Below, piece after piece: positions 36,483 to 44,858 of a stretch of 64,000 nt of DNA. The position numbers and the translations under genes were made by a program. Origin of the DNA: Novosphingobium sp. (GTDB lineage Bacteria; Pseudomonadota; Alphaproteobacteria; Sphingomonadales; Sphingomonadaceae); the NCBI GenBank assembly GCA_016719755.1, contig JADJYM010000016.1, positions 1 to 64,000 of the forward strand, read 5' to 3'. Under the pieces are notes generated by a model. The model searched no databases, was not told the origin of the DNA, and was given only the letters and a program-made list of their open reading frames with translations. Each line of letters begins with the position of its first letter. Position 1 is the stretch's first letter.

Positions 36483-37715
36483 ATGAGGAACGAACGCTAT
36501 AACCTGATCGCCCAAACCGGCCGCGACACGCCGATGGGCAAGCTGATGCGGCGCTACTGGTTGCCGGTCGCGCTGTCTTCGCAGGTGGCCGAGCCCGATG
36601 GCAAGCCGCTGCTGACCTGGCTGCTGGGCGAACGGCTGGTGGTGTTCCGCAATACCCAGGGCGTGGTCGGCGTGCTGGATGACCACTGCCTCCACCGCGG
36701 CGTGTCGCTCAGCCTTGGCCGCAACGAGGATTGCGGGCTGCGCTGCCTCTACCACGGCTGGAAGTTCGCGGTGGACGGCACGATCATGGAAACGCCCAAC
36801 GACACCAACCCCGCGCTGCGCGCCAACCGCAAGGCCAGGGCCTATCCGGTTCGCGAGCAGTCGGGCCTGATTTGGACCTACCTCGGCCCGGCCGAGCTGG
36901 AGCCGCCATTCCGCCGGTTCGACTTCGACGACGCGCCCGAAGGCCAGCGTCACGCGTTCCGCGCCAATGCCCGCGCCAACTATCTTGCGCTGTGGGAAGG
37001 CGGGGTCGACAGCTCGCACGTCGGCATGCTCCACACCAACGACGTGCGGCCCAGCTGGGCGGCGAAGCAGCGCGGCGAGGACGTTCCCGCCTCCGCCTGG
37101 GACAGCCTCGCGCCGTCCTACGAGGTTGACGATACCGACTATGGCTACCGCTATGTCGCGTTCCGCGCGATCCCCGGCCGCGATGACGCGCGCCATGCCC
37201 GCCAGGTGCCGGCGATCCTGCCGTGCATGCGTTTCATCCCGGGCCATTCGGACTTTGCCATCGCGCTGATGGATGTGCCGATGACCGACACCGAAACCGC
37301 GACCTACCAGATCGCCTACAGCCACAACGAGCCGATCACCCGCGAGTGGGCGCGCGCCTTCCTGGGCTTCAACGGCGAGCGCTTCAACGAGGAAACCTGC
37401 ACGGTCGACATGACCTGGCCGCACGACATGGGCCAGGACCGCGAGGCGATGAAGAACGGCAGCTGGAGCGGGTTCGCCGCGATCGAGTTCGAGGACGTGG
37501 CCATGGCCATGTCGCTGAACGATCCCTACGACCGCAGCAGCGAAACCCTGGTCGCCGCCGACATCGCGGTGACCCGTCTGCGCCAGACGCTTTACAAGGC
37601 GGTTCAGGCGCACGAGGCCGACGGCACGGCGCCGGGCGCCGGGCGCGAGGACATGACAGGCGTCATCGCCTATGACCGCGTCGTGCTGAACAGCGAAGAC
37701 TGGAAGACCGTCTGA
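36483..37715 (+). CDS. Rieske non-heme iron oxygenase, large subunit
   Basis: 410 residues, phthalate-dioxygenase/VanA/LigXa type. Rieske [2Fe-2S] ligands C69, H71, C88, H91 (DDHCLHRG and CLYHGWKF). Mononuclear iron site D176, H179, H184 in WEGGVDSSHVGMLH. Such enzymes O-demethylate methoxy-aromatics or hydroxylate rings. No ferredoxin or reductase gene is present in the window, so electrons must come from a partner elsewhere. Release of formaldehyde by demethylation would fit the frmA-frmB-fds genes at 53 kb (inference). Confidence 0.9.
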   Translation: MRNERYNLIAQTGRDTPMGKLMRRYWLPVALSSQVAEPDGKPLLTWLLGERLVVFRNTQGVVGVLDDHCLHRGVSLSLGRNEDCGLRCLYHGWKFAVDGTIMETPNDTNPALRANRKARAYPVREQSGLIWTYLGPAELEPPFRRFDFDDAPEGQRHAFRANARANYLALWEGGVDSSHVGMLHTNDVRPSWAAKQRGEDVPASAWDSLAPSYEVDDTDYGYRYVAFRAIPGRDDARHARQVPAILPCMRFIPGHSDFAIALMDVPMTDTETATYQIAYSHNEPITREWARAFLGFNGERFNEETCTVDMTWPHDMGQDREAMKNGSWSGFAAIEFEDVAMAMSLNDPYDRSSETLVAADIAVTRLRQTLYKAVQAHEADGTAPGAGREDMTGVIAYDRVVLNSEDWKTV

Positions 37716-37750
37716 GCCGCAAGGCCGGACCGCCTGGGGAGAATCTGGCG

Positions 37751-38185
37751 ATGAAGATCGTGCTTGCCGTTGCCCGGATTTTCCTGGGCCTGTTCCTGCT
37801 CGCCAACGGGCTGAACTTCTGGTTCCACTGGCTGCCGATCACGCCGCCGGATTCCGAAGCCGCGACCCGGCTGATGGACGGGCTGGTGTTCTCCGGCCTG
37901 TTCGGCGTGGTCAAATATGTCGAGGTTCTCAGCGGCGTGCTGCTGCTCGCCAATCGCTTCGTGCCGCTATCGCTGGCGCTGATGCTGCCGCTGTCGGTGG
38001 TGATCGGCTATGTCGACTTCGTCCTGATCGGCACGCGCGAGGCTTCGACTTTCGCCCTCCTGCTGCTGGTGCCCCAGGCCCTGCTGATGGTGGCGAACCT
38101 GCGCAGCTATCTGCCGCTGCTGGCGATGCGCGGGCCAGAAGGGATTCCCTCCATCGCGGAAATTCGCGCAGCCATCACCGGCTGA
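37751..38185 (+). CDS. DoxX-like membrane protein, short type
   Basis: 144 residues, four TM helices: ARIFLGLFLLANGLNFWFHW, YVEVLSGVLLLANRFVPLSL, LPLSVVIGYVDFVLIG, and TFALLLLVPQALLMVANLRSYL. The GLNFWFHWLP motif links it to the proteins at 15423 and 21194. It sits between the Rieske oxygenase and the flavin reductase, which suggests a direct link to the oxygenase pathway. Function unknown. Confidence 0.72.
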   Translation: MKIVLAVARIFLGLFLLANGLNFWFHWLPITPPDSEAATRLMDGLVFSGLFGVVKYVEVLSGVLLLANRFVPLSLALMLPLSVVIGYVDFVLIGTREASTFALLLLVPQALLMVANLRSYLPLLAMRGPEGIPSIAEIRAAITG

Positions 38186-38208
38186 GCGGCGCGCACGGCG
38201 GCGGCACC

Positions 38209-38688
38209 ATGGCCACGATCGATCCCCGCGCCCTGCGCGATGCCGCCGGGTGTTTTGCCACCGGTGTCACTATCGTGACCACGCGCGACCAGGGCGGCGC
38301 CCCGGTCGGCCTAACCGCCAACAGCTTCTCGTCCGTCTCGCTCGATCCGCCGCTGGTGCTGTGGAGCCTGGCCAAAACCTCGCGCGCGGCAGCGGCCTTC
38401 ACCGCCGCCAGCCACTTCGCGATTCACGTGCTGGGGGGCGGTCAGCAGGACCTGGCCCAGCGCTTCGCCTCCGCCGTGCCCGACCGGTTCGCGGGCCTCG
38501 GGCAGAGCGAGGGCGCAGGCGGAGTGCCTGTCCTCCCCGGCTGCGCCGTCCGCCTTGAATGCGGCACCTGGCAAGTGATCGACGGCGGCGATCACCACGT
38601 CTTTATCGGCCAGGTCCTGGCGATCGACGCGCCCGATGAACCACGCGGCAGCCTGGTGTTCCTGAAGGGCCGGTTCCACGAGCTGTAG
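38209..38688 (+). CDS. Flavin reductase, HsaB/HpaC type
   Basis: 159 residues. DAAGCFATGVTIVTT, VGLTANSFSSVSLDPPLVLW, FAIHVLGGGQQDLAQRFAS and HHVFIGQVLAID are the flavin reductase signature; the protein should supply reduced FMN or FAD to the hydroxylase at 34184. It follows the DoxX gene by 23 bp and ends the catabolic run before the convergent P450 operon. Confidence 0.9.
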   Translation: MATIDPRALRDAAGCFATGVTIVTTRDQGGAPVGLTANSFSSVSLDPPLVLWSLAKTSRAAAAFTAASHFAIHVLGGGQQDLAQRFASAVPDRFAGLGQSEGAGGVPVLPGCAVRLECGTWQVIDGGDHHVFIGQVLAIDAPDEPRGSLVFLKGRFHEL

Positions 38689-38745
38689 GCGCGCTGCTGT
38701 CCGGCCAGTGCGGAATCCCTTTGCCAGCCCGGGTCTGACGCAGTG

Positions 38746-39957
38746 TCAGGCCCTGCGGAAGTCCAGCGGCAGGCGGGCAATGCCGTTGGGGTGCCAGAAT
38801 TCGTGCTGTGCTTGCGCTGCGGGGCCAAAGCTGGCCGTGGCCGCCAGCAGTTCCTCCAGCACCACACGCAGTTCCTGCCGGGCCAGGACATTGCCAAGGC
38901 AGCGGTGGATCCCGCTGCCGAACGAAAGGTGGCGATTGAGCTTGCGGTGCAAGTCGAACTCGCTCGCCCGCTCGAACATCGTCTCATCAAGGTTGCCCGA
39001 AGCATAGACCAGCAGGACCGCATCGCCTTCGGCCAGATCGCGCCCGGCAAGGCAGGTGTCGGCCATCACCGTCCGGGGCATCTGCAGAACCGGCGTGCGC
39101 AGGCGCAGCATTTCCTCGATAGCGGCGGGGATCAGCTTCGGCTCCGCCCGCAGCCGGGTTTGCAGCGCGGCATTCGCCGCCACGAATTCGATGCACATCC
39201 CCATCGCGCTGGTGGTGGAATCATGCCCGGCGGCAAGCAACAGCCTGACCACACCCTCGATCAGCCGCACGGTGATTTCCGGGTGCCGCGCCGTGGCCGC
39301 CAGCATCGCGGAAACCGGATCATCGCCTGGCGACGCCTGCCGGGCGGCAACCACCTTGCGCGCATAGTCCCACAGGAATTCCTCACCCGCGGCGAACCTG
39401 GCCCGGTCTTGCGGATCGGGCGAGCCCTGGAAATAGGCTGCCTCGCTCGCCTGCTTGACCGCTTCCCAGTCCGACGGCGGCTGGCCCATCCAGCGCAGCA
39501 GAACCTGCGGCGGAAGCGGCCGGGCGATGGCATGGGCGGCATCCCCCGCACCGTCGTGCACCAGGGGTTCGATCAGGCCGCGCGCCAGCGAGCGGGTGAA
39601 AGGCTCGATTGCGGCCATTGCCCGCGTCACGAAGAACGGCTGCAGCGTCTGGCGCCACAGGTGATGCTCCGGCGGATTGGATTCCAGCGGAGGGCGGCGC
39701 TGCTCCGCGAAGCGGACCGATTGCCCGAAAGTCTGCGGATCGCCCGCCGCGCTGACGATATCGTCATAACGGGTCACCAGCCAGGCCGAACGGTTGGCGC
39801 CGGTGCCTGCCGATCCCTGCTGGAGCGCCACCGGACACCGCGCCCGCAGTTCGGCATAGCGCCCGGCGGGATTGCGGGCCTCGGTGGTGAAGCCGGAGCG
39901 AACATCCGGCTGCCGGGTCTTGAGCGCATGTGGCGGCTGCCCCTGCCTGGCTTCCAT
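38746..39957 (-). CDS. Cytochrome P450
   Basis: 403 residues, soluble bacterial class I P450. I-helix AAGHDSTTSA near 242-251, ExxR E282-R285 in AIEEMLRLR, heme loop LSFGSGIHRCLGN with ligand C353. Electrons would come from a ferredoxin and reductase not found here. Start ATG 39957 shares one base with the stop of the reductase-like gene upstream, so it is the last gene of the operon. Substrate unknown. Confidence 0.93.
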   Translation of the reverse strand: MEARQGQPPHALKTRQPDVRSGFTTEARNPAGRYAELRARCPVALQQGSAGTGANRSAWLVTRYDDIVSAAGDPQTFGQSVRFAEQRRPPLESNPPEHHLWRQTLQPFFVTRAMAAIEPFTRSLARGLIEPLVHDGAGDAAHAIARPLPPQVLLRWMGQPPSDWEAVKQASEAAYFQGSPDPQDRARFAAGEEFLWDYARKVVAARQASPGDDPVSAMLAATARHPEITVRLIEGVVRLLLAAGHDSTTSAMGMCIEFVAANAALQTRLRAEPKLIPAAIEEMLRLRTPVLQMPRTVMADTCLAGRDLAEGDAVLLVYASGNLDETMFERASEFDLHRKLNRHLSFGSGIHRCLGNVLARQELRVVLEELLAATASFGPAAQAQHEFWHPNGIARLPLDFRRA

Positions 39958-40913
39958 CACCCTGCGCCTTCCGCGGTGCGGCACACCTTGCCGGCGCGGA
40001 CATGGGCAAGCGCGCACAGCAGATCGAAGGCCGGGGTCGCTATGCCGCGGTGCCGGGCAATGGCCCCGGGCGCATCGAGCAGCGCGGCGGTTTCGGCAGG
40101 CCGCCCGGCCCGCGCATCCTGCAGCATCGAACTGTAGTGCCCCGGCGCGGGCGGTGCCCGTGCGGCATCCACCTCCAGCCCCTCGGCCCGGGCGACGGCG
40201 GCCAGCTCTTCGGCAATGATCGCGCCGGCGGGACCGAGATGCGGATCGTCAAACGTCTCGCGCGAGGTGCGTTCGGCAAGGAAGGACAGGACGGAAACCG
40301 ACGCGTTGCCGATCAGCTTCTTCCAGATCGCGCGCCGCAGATCGGGCTCTGCCGGGGATTCGATCCCCGCCTCGGTCAGCATCCGCCGCAATTCCCCGAC
40401 CCGGGCCTCGCTTGCGGGTTCGACCGCGCCGAGGACAAGCCGGTTGCGCTGCGGCGAGGTGTTGTGGATCACGCCGGGCGCAAGCCTGGCATTGGCCGAA
40501 TAGACGACCGCCCCCACGCTGCGGCGGCGGCCCACGGTGCGTTCGACCGTGCCGCCCGGATCGAGCAGCGCCTGCAAGTCGTGACCGGGATACCACCAGG
40601 GGATGCCGTTTTGCGCGAAGATCACCAGCGTGCGCGGGCCGAGCAGCGCGGGTGCCTGCGCTGCGAACCCCGGCAACTGGTGCGCCTTCACCGCGACGAT
40701 GACGAGGTCCTGCGGGCCCAGTTCATCCGCCTTGCCGCTTGCCCGCACAGGCGCTTCCAGCACGGTATCGCCCGCCTGGACCCGCAGCCCCCCGCTCCGG
40801 ATCGCGGCCAGCGCGTCTCCCCGCGCCAGAACCGAAACCTGATGCCCGGCAAGAGCCAGACGGACCGCCAGATTGCCGCCCACCGCACCCGCGCCGAAGA
40901 CACAGATCCGCAT
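39957..40913 (-). CDS. Ketopantoate reductase-like dehydrogenase
   Basis: 318 residues, ApbA/PanE family. NADP-binding MRICVFGAGAVGGNLAVRLA at the start, NGIPWWYPGHDLQAL near 103, conserved lysine in WKKLIGNASVSVLS near 190, and the C-terminal catalytic domain. PanE reduces 2-oxo acids such as ketopantoate; in this operon a 2-oxo or 2-hydroxy acid from the catabolic pathway is more likely. Starts 14 bp after the MarR gene stop. Confidence 0.85.
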   Translation of the reverse strand: MRICVFGAGAVGGNLAVRLALAGHQVSVLARGDALAAIRSGGLRVQAGDTVLEAPVRASGKADELGPQDLVIVAVKAHQLPGFAAQAPALLGPRTLVIFAQNGIPWWYPGHDLQALLDPGGTVERTVGRRRSVGAVVYSANARLAPGVIHNTSPQRNRLVLGAVEPASEARVGELRRMLTEAGIESPAEPDLRRAIWKKLIGNASVSVLSFLAERTSRETFDDPHLGPAGAIIAEELAAVARAEGLEVDAARAPPAPGHYSSMLQDARAGRPAETAALLDAPGAIARHRGIATPAFDLLCALAHVRAGKVCRTAEGAG

Positions 40914-40926
40914 CCCGGCCACCGGG

Positions 40927-41433
40927 CTAAAGCAGCTTGCGGTAGATGCGGTCCAGCCAGATGCGGAACACTTCCAGCTCTTCGGGAGACAGCGCCTCGC
41001 GGGCTTCGCGTTCGTTCTCGATCGCCGCTGCGGTGAGCACCGCCAGCGCCTCGCGCCCGGCATCGGTGATCTGGACCTGGTGGCGCCGCCGGTCGGCCGG
41101 ATCGCGCGTGCGGGTGGTCCAGCCCTTGCTTTCCATGTCGTCGATGATGCCGACCAGCGCGGTCTGGTCGTAACCGGCGAAGCGCGCCAGATCGATCTGG
41201 GCGATCCCGGGATTGGCGTCGATCAGCGCCAGAATGCTGAAGGCACCGGCCCGCTGCCCCATCTTCAGCGTTTCACGCCGGTATTTCTCCGTCAGGCAGT
41301 TGCGAATGCGGCGCATCCGGAAGTTGAGCAACTCGTCGAGCACCCCCATCGAGAATTGCCCTGCCATCCCCCGCACGGAGGCGCCCGGCGGGGCTGGTTC
41401 GGCATAAAGATCCTTGGGGGTGCGACGGCTCAT
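40927..41433 (-). CDS. MarR-family transcriptional regulator
   Basis: 168 residues with winged-helix region RAGAFSILALIDANPGIAQI, ARFAGYDQTALVGIIDDMES and wing RTRDPADRRRHQVQITDAG. Its start overlaps the stop of the dehydratase-like gene by 4 bp, so the regulator is translated as part of the catabolic operon and probably controls it. AT-rich repeats upstream of the TonB receptor and between the CoA-transferase and MFS genes are candidate targets. Confidence 0.87.
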   Translation of the reverse strand: MSRRTPKDLYAEPAPPGASVRGMAGQFSMGVLDELLNFRMRRIRNCLTEKYRRETLKMGQRAGAFSILALIDANPGIAQIDLARFAGYDQTALVGIIDDMESKGWTTRTRDPADRRRHQVQITDAGREALAVLTAAAIENEREAREALSPEELEVFRIWLDRIYRKLL

Positions 41434-42710
41434 CTGATCACTCTGTCTTCCAGAAACTGGCCGACCTTAGCAATCATTGCGTCGTTGTCCCACAGTCTGG
41501 CATCGACCATGCTGGCGGTCAGGGTGAGGACCGGGATGCCCGCCTGCTCCAGCGCCATGGCGCACAGCCTGGTGCCGAACGAGGCCATCCGGTCGCCGAC
41601 CGGGACCAGCATCACCGCCGCATCGCACTGGTAATCGCGCGCTTGCTGGATGATCCATTCCGCCATCCAGCCCGGCAGGTGGAGCTGCTCGTTCATCGAG
41701 ATGTGCCGCGCCGCCAATGCGCGCAGCGGATCCTCGTCCTCGCCAAAATACTTGCGGTAGCCGTCCGAGAAGAAGTTCGAATACATCGACCAGACGAAAA
41801 CCGCCCCGTACTTCTGCTCGAACTCGCGGTAGAACCCGGTGTTGAACCACAGTCCGTTGTTGACCCACAGCAGGCGCAGCCGCTCGTTCGGGCAGGCGGC
41901 GACTCCCTTCGCCGCGCGGTCTTCAAGCTCGTCGCAATAGGCCTGGAGGTGGTCGATCGACCACTGGCTGCCGCGCGACCAGGTGGCGGCCATGATGTTG
42001 GTCAGCTGTTCGGGGAGGGACACCGGCGCAGGGCGCGTGCGGGCAATGATCTGCTTGGCCTTGTCGACCAGTTCACCCGCGCGGTTCACGCGGTGCATCA
42101 CCGCGCGAAACTCCGCCATGTCGAGCGTGCGGTGCGACAGCGTTTCGGTGACCGCGATCAGGTTGCGCAACTGTTCGACCTGAAAATCGAGCCGCGGGGT
42201 CTCGTACAGCTCTTCCCAGTCGTGCTGCGAACGCTTGAACCAGTCGGGCCGCAGTTCGCTGACCGAAGACGAATCGAGCGCGACCAGCGGCGCGCCGCCG
42301 AAGGCGCGGGCCCACTGCTCGCCGATCTTCTGCCCGACATCGCCGCGCAGCCGCTCGAGGATCAGCATCGGCTTGGGCAGCCCGCCATAGGGGGCACGGT
42401 CCGGATCGGCGTCCAGCGTGGTCATGAACGGCAGGCTGCCATAACGCGGCAGGCCATCGTGATAACCCAGCCGGTCCATCAGGTCGAAATAGTAGGGCGA
42501 AAGCCGCTTGGCCGCGATCACCGCCGAATACCAGGCGAGCGAGATCACCGGGATGTCGAGCGTGTGGAAGATCTCGTGCGGGGTAACCGCATCGGCGATG
42601 ACGTAATCGCCGCCGCCCTCGATCACTTCGGTCCGGAAGCGGGCCTGGGTTTCCTTCTGGTGCGCCTGCGCGGCCAGCGTGGCGGCCATCTTGTCCTGCG
42701 GCGCGGTCAT
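41430..42710 (-). CDS. 2-Hydroxyacyl-CoA dehydratase-like subunit, HgdB-type, lacking Cys ligands
   Basis: 426 residues from ATG 42710 (MTAPQDKMAATLAAQAHQ). The fold of the 2-hydroxyglutaryl-CoA dehydratase/benzoyl-CoA reductase D-component is recognisable: VIADAVTPHEIFHTLDIPVI, LAWYSAVIAAKRLSPYYFDL, and the C-terminal QCDAAVMLVPVGDRMASFGT stretch. Normal members carry three cysteines for a [4Fe-4S] cluster. Here the first region reads GSLPFMTTLDADPDRAP, the second LERLRGDVGQK, the third VPVGDR, none with Cys. So oxygen-sensitive dehydration by the usual mechanism is unlikely. Overlaps its partner and the MarR gene by 4 bp each. Confidence 0.72.
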   Translation of the reverse strand: MTAPQDKMAATLAAQAHQKETQARFRTEVIEGGGDYVIADAVTPHEIFHTLDIPVISLAWYSAVIAAKRLSPYYFDLMDRLGYHDGLPRYGSLPFMTTLDADPDRAPYGGLPKPMLILERLRGDVGQKIGEQWARAFGGAPLVALDSSSVSELRPDWFKRSQHDWEELYETPRLDFQVEQLRNLIAVTETLSHRTLDMAEFRAVMHRVNRAGELVDKAKQIIARTRPAPVSLPEQLTNIMAATWSRGSQWSIDHLQAYCDELEDRAAKGVAACPNERLRLLWVNNGLWFNTGFYREFEQKYGAVFVWSMYSNFFSDGYRKYFGEDEDPLRALAARHISMNEQLHLPGWMAEWIIQQARDYQCDAAVMLVPVGDRMASFGTRLCAMALEQAGIPVLTLTASMVDARLWDNDAMIAKVGQFLEDRVIR

Positions 42711-43852
42711 GCCCCGGCCCTCCCCAGTGTGGCGATGAAAGCGGTGACAGCCTCTCGCTGGAGCTCTTCGGGCGGATCGAACCACGGCTGGCGCTTGAGG
42801 AACAGCACCGGGATCCCGTGCTCGTCGAGCAGCCGCTTCTGGTCGGGGAATTCCCAGCCCAGCGTATCGTCCCATTCATCGTGGATGATGATCACCCCGT
42901 CGACCGCCGCAGCATTGGCGAGCTTGAGGAAGCGCTGATCCTCGCGCGCTTGCGGATAGGCGCGCGGCCCCGGAATTTCGCGCTGGTAATGGTGCACCAG
43001 GGCTTCCCACGGATCGCCTTCCTCGCTCACCGGGCGTTCAAAGGTGCGGTCGCCCCCAAGGTGATCGTGGGCGACCACGCGGGCGCCGCAGCTTTCGACC
43101 AGTTCGGTGAAGCGCGTGTCGTGCTGCGGGCTGCCCTTGATCAGCAGGCGCGGCCCGGCGGCGCAAAGCGGAGGCGGGGGATTTGCCACCAGGGCCTCGA
43201 TCAGCGCGGTAGCTTGCTCCGTTCCAAGCACGCCCGCCGCGCCGATCACCCGCAAGGCATCGGCTCCGCTGAGCCGGGGTTCATCGCCGCGCCAAAGCGG
43301 GGCGGCGGCGCAAAGCGCGGCGCGCAGGCGGTTCGCGGTCCGGATCGCCGCGGCCAGCCGGGCATTGTCGACCGCCTCGCCCCCCGCCTCGCCCAGCCGA
43401 TCGGCCAGCGCGCGCATCCGGCCCAGATCATAGCGGGCGGTGGTGTAGGACGGGGTCTGAAGCAGGTCGAACAGCACCGTCGGCGGCAGCGCGGCCTGCG
43501 GTTCCCAGCGCGGGATCTCGCGGATCAGATAGTAGAGCTGAAGATAGACCTCGCTCGGGCGCGGCACGACCAGCAGGTCGAGCAGCGCGTAACGGCCGTC
43601 CAGCAGCGCCTCGAAGATCGCCCGGACTTCCCCGTCGAAGTACTCCTCCATGTAGCGATCCGCGCGCACCGGGCGGTCGGCTGGTTCGCCGCGCAGCCGG
43701 ATCGGATCGAGTCCCGCCGCGAGGATCAGTTCGACCGGCACCGAATTGAGGAAATAGCCCACCAGCCGCTCGCCAGCGGCCTTGCGGCGCGCGGCAACGG
43801 CGAACTGCCCGGCATAGGCGGCACTCAGGACGGCCAGCGGCGCCTTATCCAT
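42707..43852 (-). CDS. 2-Hydroxyacyl-CoA dehydratase-like subunit, HgdC/BcrB-type, lacking Cys ligands
   Basis: 381 residues. RLVGYFLNSVPVELILAAGL near residue 31 matches the GYFCSYVPEELIhAAG start of this family, and the C-terminal IIIHDEWDDTLGWEFPDQKRL matches its normal cysteine-containing end. Cysteines at the expected cluster positions are replaced: EEYFDGEVRAIF for the C-P-F region, VVPRPSEVYLQ for the CD region, HDEWD for HCDP. It is paired with 41430-42710 by a 4-bp overlap, so the two probably form a heterodimer. Confidence 0.7.
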   Translation of the reverse strand: MDKAPLAVLSAAYAGQFAVAARRKAAGERLVGYFLNSVPVELILAAGLDPIRLRGEPADRPVRADRYMEEYFDGEVRAIFEALLDGRYALLDLLVVPRPSEVYLQLYYLIREIPRWEPQAALPPTVLFDLLQTPSYTTARYDLGRMRALADRLGEAGGEAVDNARLAAAIRTANRLRAALCAAAPLWRGDEPRLSGADALRVIGAAGVLGTEQATALIEALVANPPPPLCAAGPRLLIKGSPQHDTRFTELVESCGARVVAHDHLGGDRTFERPVSEEGDPWEALVHHYQREIPGPRAYPQAREDQRFLKLANAAAVDGVIIIHDEWDDTLGWEFPDQKRLLDEHGIPVLFLKRQPWFDPPEELQREAVTAFIATLGRAGA

Positions 43853-44858
43853 CGGCCTGCCCCCCCACCCGCACGACCAGCTTGCCCAGCGCGCCGCGCC
43901 CCGCGATCAGGGCAATGGCGTCGGGCGCATCGGCGAAATCGAACACTCGGGAAACCCGCGGCCGGATCCTGCCCTCATCGTACAACCGCAGCAGCGCCGC
44001 GATATTGGCTTCGGCGACTTCAGGCTCGTTGGCCACCAGCCCGCCGTTGAACACGCCGAGCACATCGCAGCCCTTGAGCAGGGGCAGATTGAACGGCAAT
44101 CGCGGAATTCCTGCCGTAAAGCCGACGATCAGGTAGCGCCCCTGCCATGCCATCGAACGGAGCGCGGGTTCGGCATAATCGCCGCCGACCGGATCATAGA
44201 CGATGTCGATCCCGTGGTCCCCGCCGAACTCCTTGAAGGCCGCGCCAAGCGCCCGGCCGGCGTCACGGTCAAGCGGGCCAGGGGGATAGACGATCGTGCT
44301 GTCTGCCCCGCAATCGCGCGCGAAGGCCGCCTTCTCCTCGCTCGATACGGCGGCGCAGACCGTCGCGCCGAAGGCCTTGGCAATCTCGATCGCGGCAATC
44401 CCGGTTCCGCCAGCCGCGCCGAGTACCAGCACCCGGTCCCCGGCGGCAATCCGCCCGCGCTGGACCAGCGCGTGATAGGAAGTGCCATAGGTGAACAGCA
44501 GCGCGGAGCCTTCGATGAAGTCCATTGCCGCAGGCATCCGGGCGCACTTCGCCGCCGGCACCGCAACCCGCGCGCCCAGCCCGCCCCACGCCGTGCGGGC
44601 GATCACCCGGTCGCCGGGTGCCAGTCCGGCAACGCCCGCACCAATCGCAAGCACGGTTCCCGCGATTTCGCCGCCCGGCGCGAACGGGCGCGGCGGCTTG
44701 GTCTGATAGAGGTCCTGGATAATCAGGCTGTCGGGAAAATTGATCCCGCAGGCCTCGATGGCGACAACCACTTCTCCCGCGCTCGCCACCGGTTCCGGCA
44801 GGTCGCCAAGCACAAGCGTTTCGGGACCGCCAGGCTCGGCGCTAATCCAGGCCTTCAT
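43845..44858 (-). CDS. Zinc-free MDR-family quinone oxidoreductase-like enzyme
   Basis: 337 residues. MKAWISAEPGGPETLVLGDL start, GDRVIARTAWGGLGARVAVP, the cofactor-binding VLVLGAAGGTGIAAIEIAKA near 145, and a C-terminal RVFDFADAPDAIALIAGRGA. No zinc-binding cysteines, as in NADPH:quinone oxidoreductases and 2-enoyl reductases. It may reduce an enoyl or quinone intermediate. Overlaps both neighbours (8 bp with the HgdC-like gene, 1 bp with the hydrolase). Confidence 0.85.
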   Translation of the reverse strand: MKAWISAEPGGPETLVLGDLPEPVASAGEVVVAIEACGINFPDSLIIQDLYQTKPPRPFAPGGEIAGTVLAIGAGVAGLAPGDRVIARTAWGGLGARVAVPAAKCARMPAAMDFIEGSALLFTYGTSYHALVQRGRIAAGDRVLVLGAAGGTGIAAIEIAKAFGATVCAAVSSEEKAAFARDCGADSTIVYPPGPLDRDAGRALGAAFKEFGGDHGIDIVYDPVGGDYAEPALRSMAWQGRYLIVGFTAGIPRLPFNLPLLKGCDVLGVFNGGLVANEPEVAEANIAALLRLYDEGRIRPRVSRVFDFADAPDAIALIAGRGALGKLVVRVGGQADG

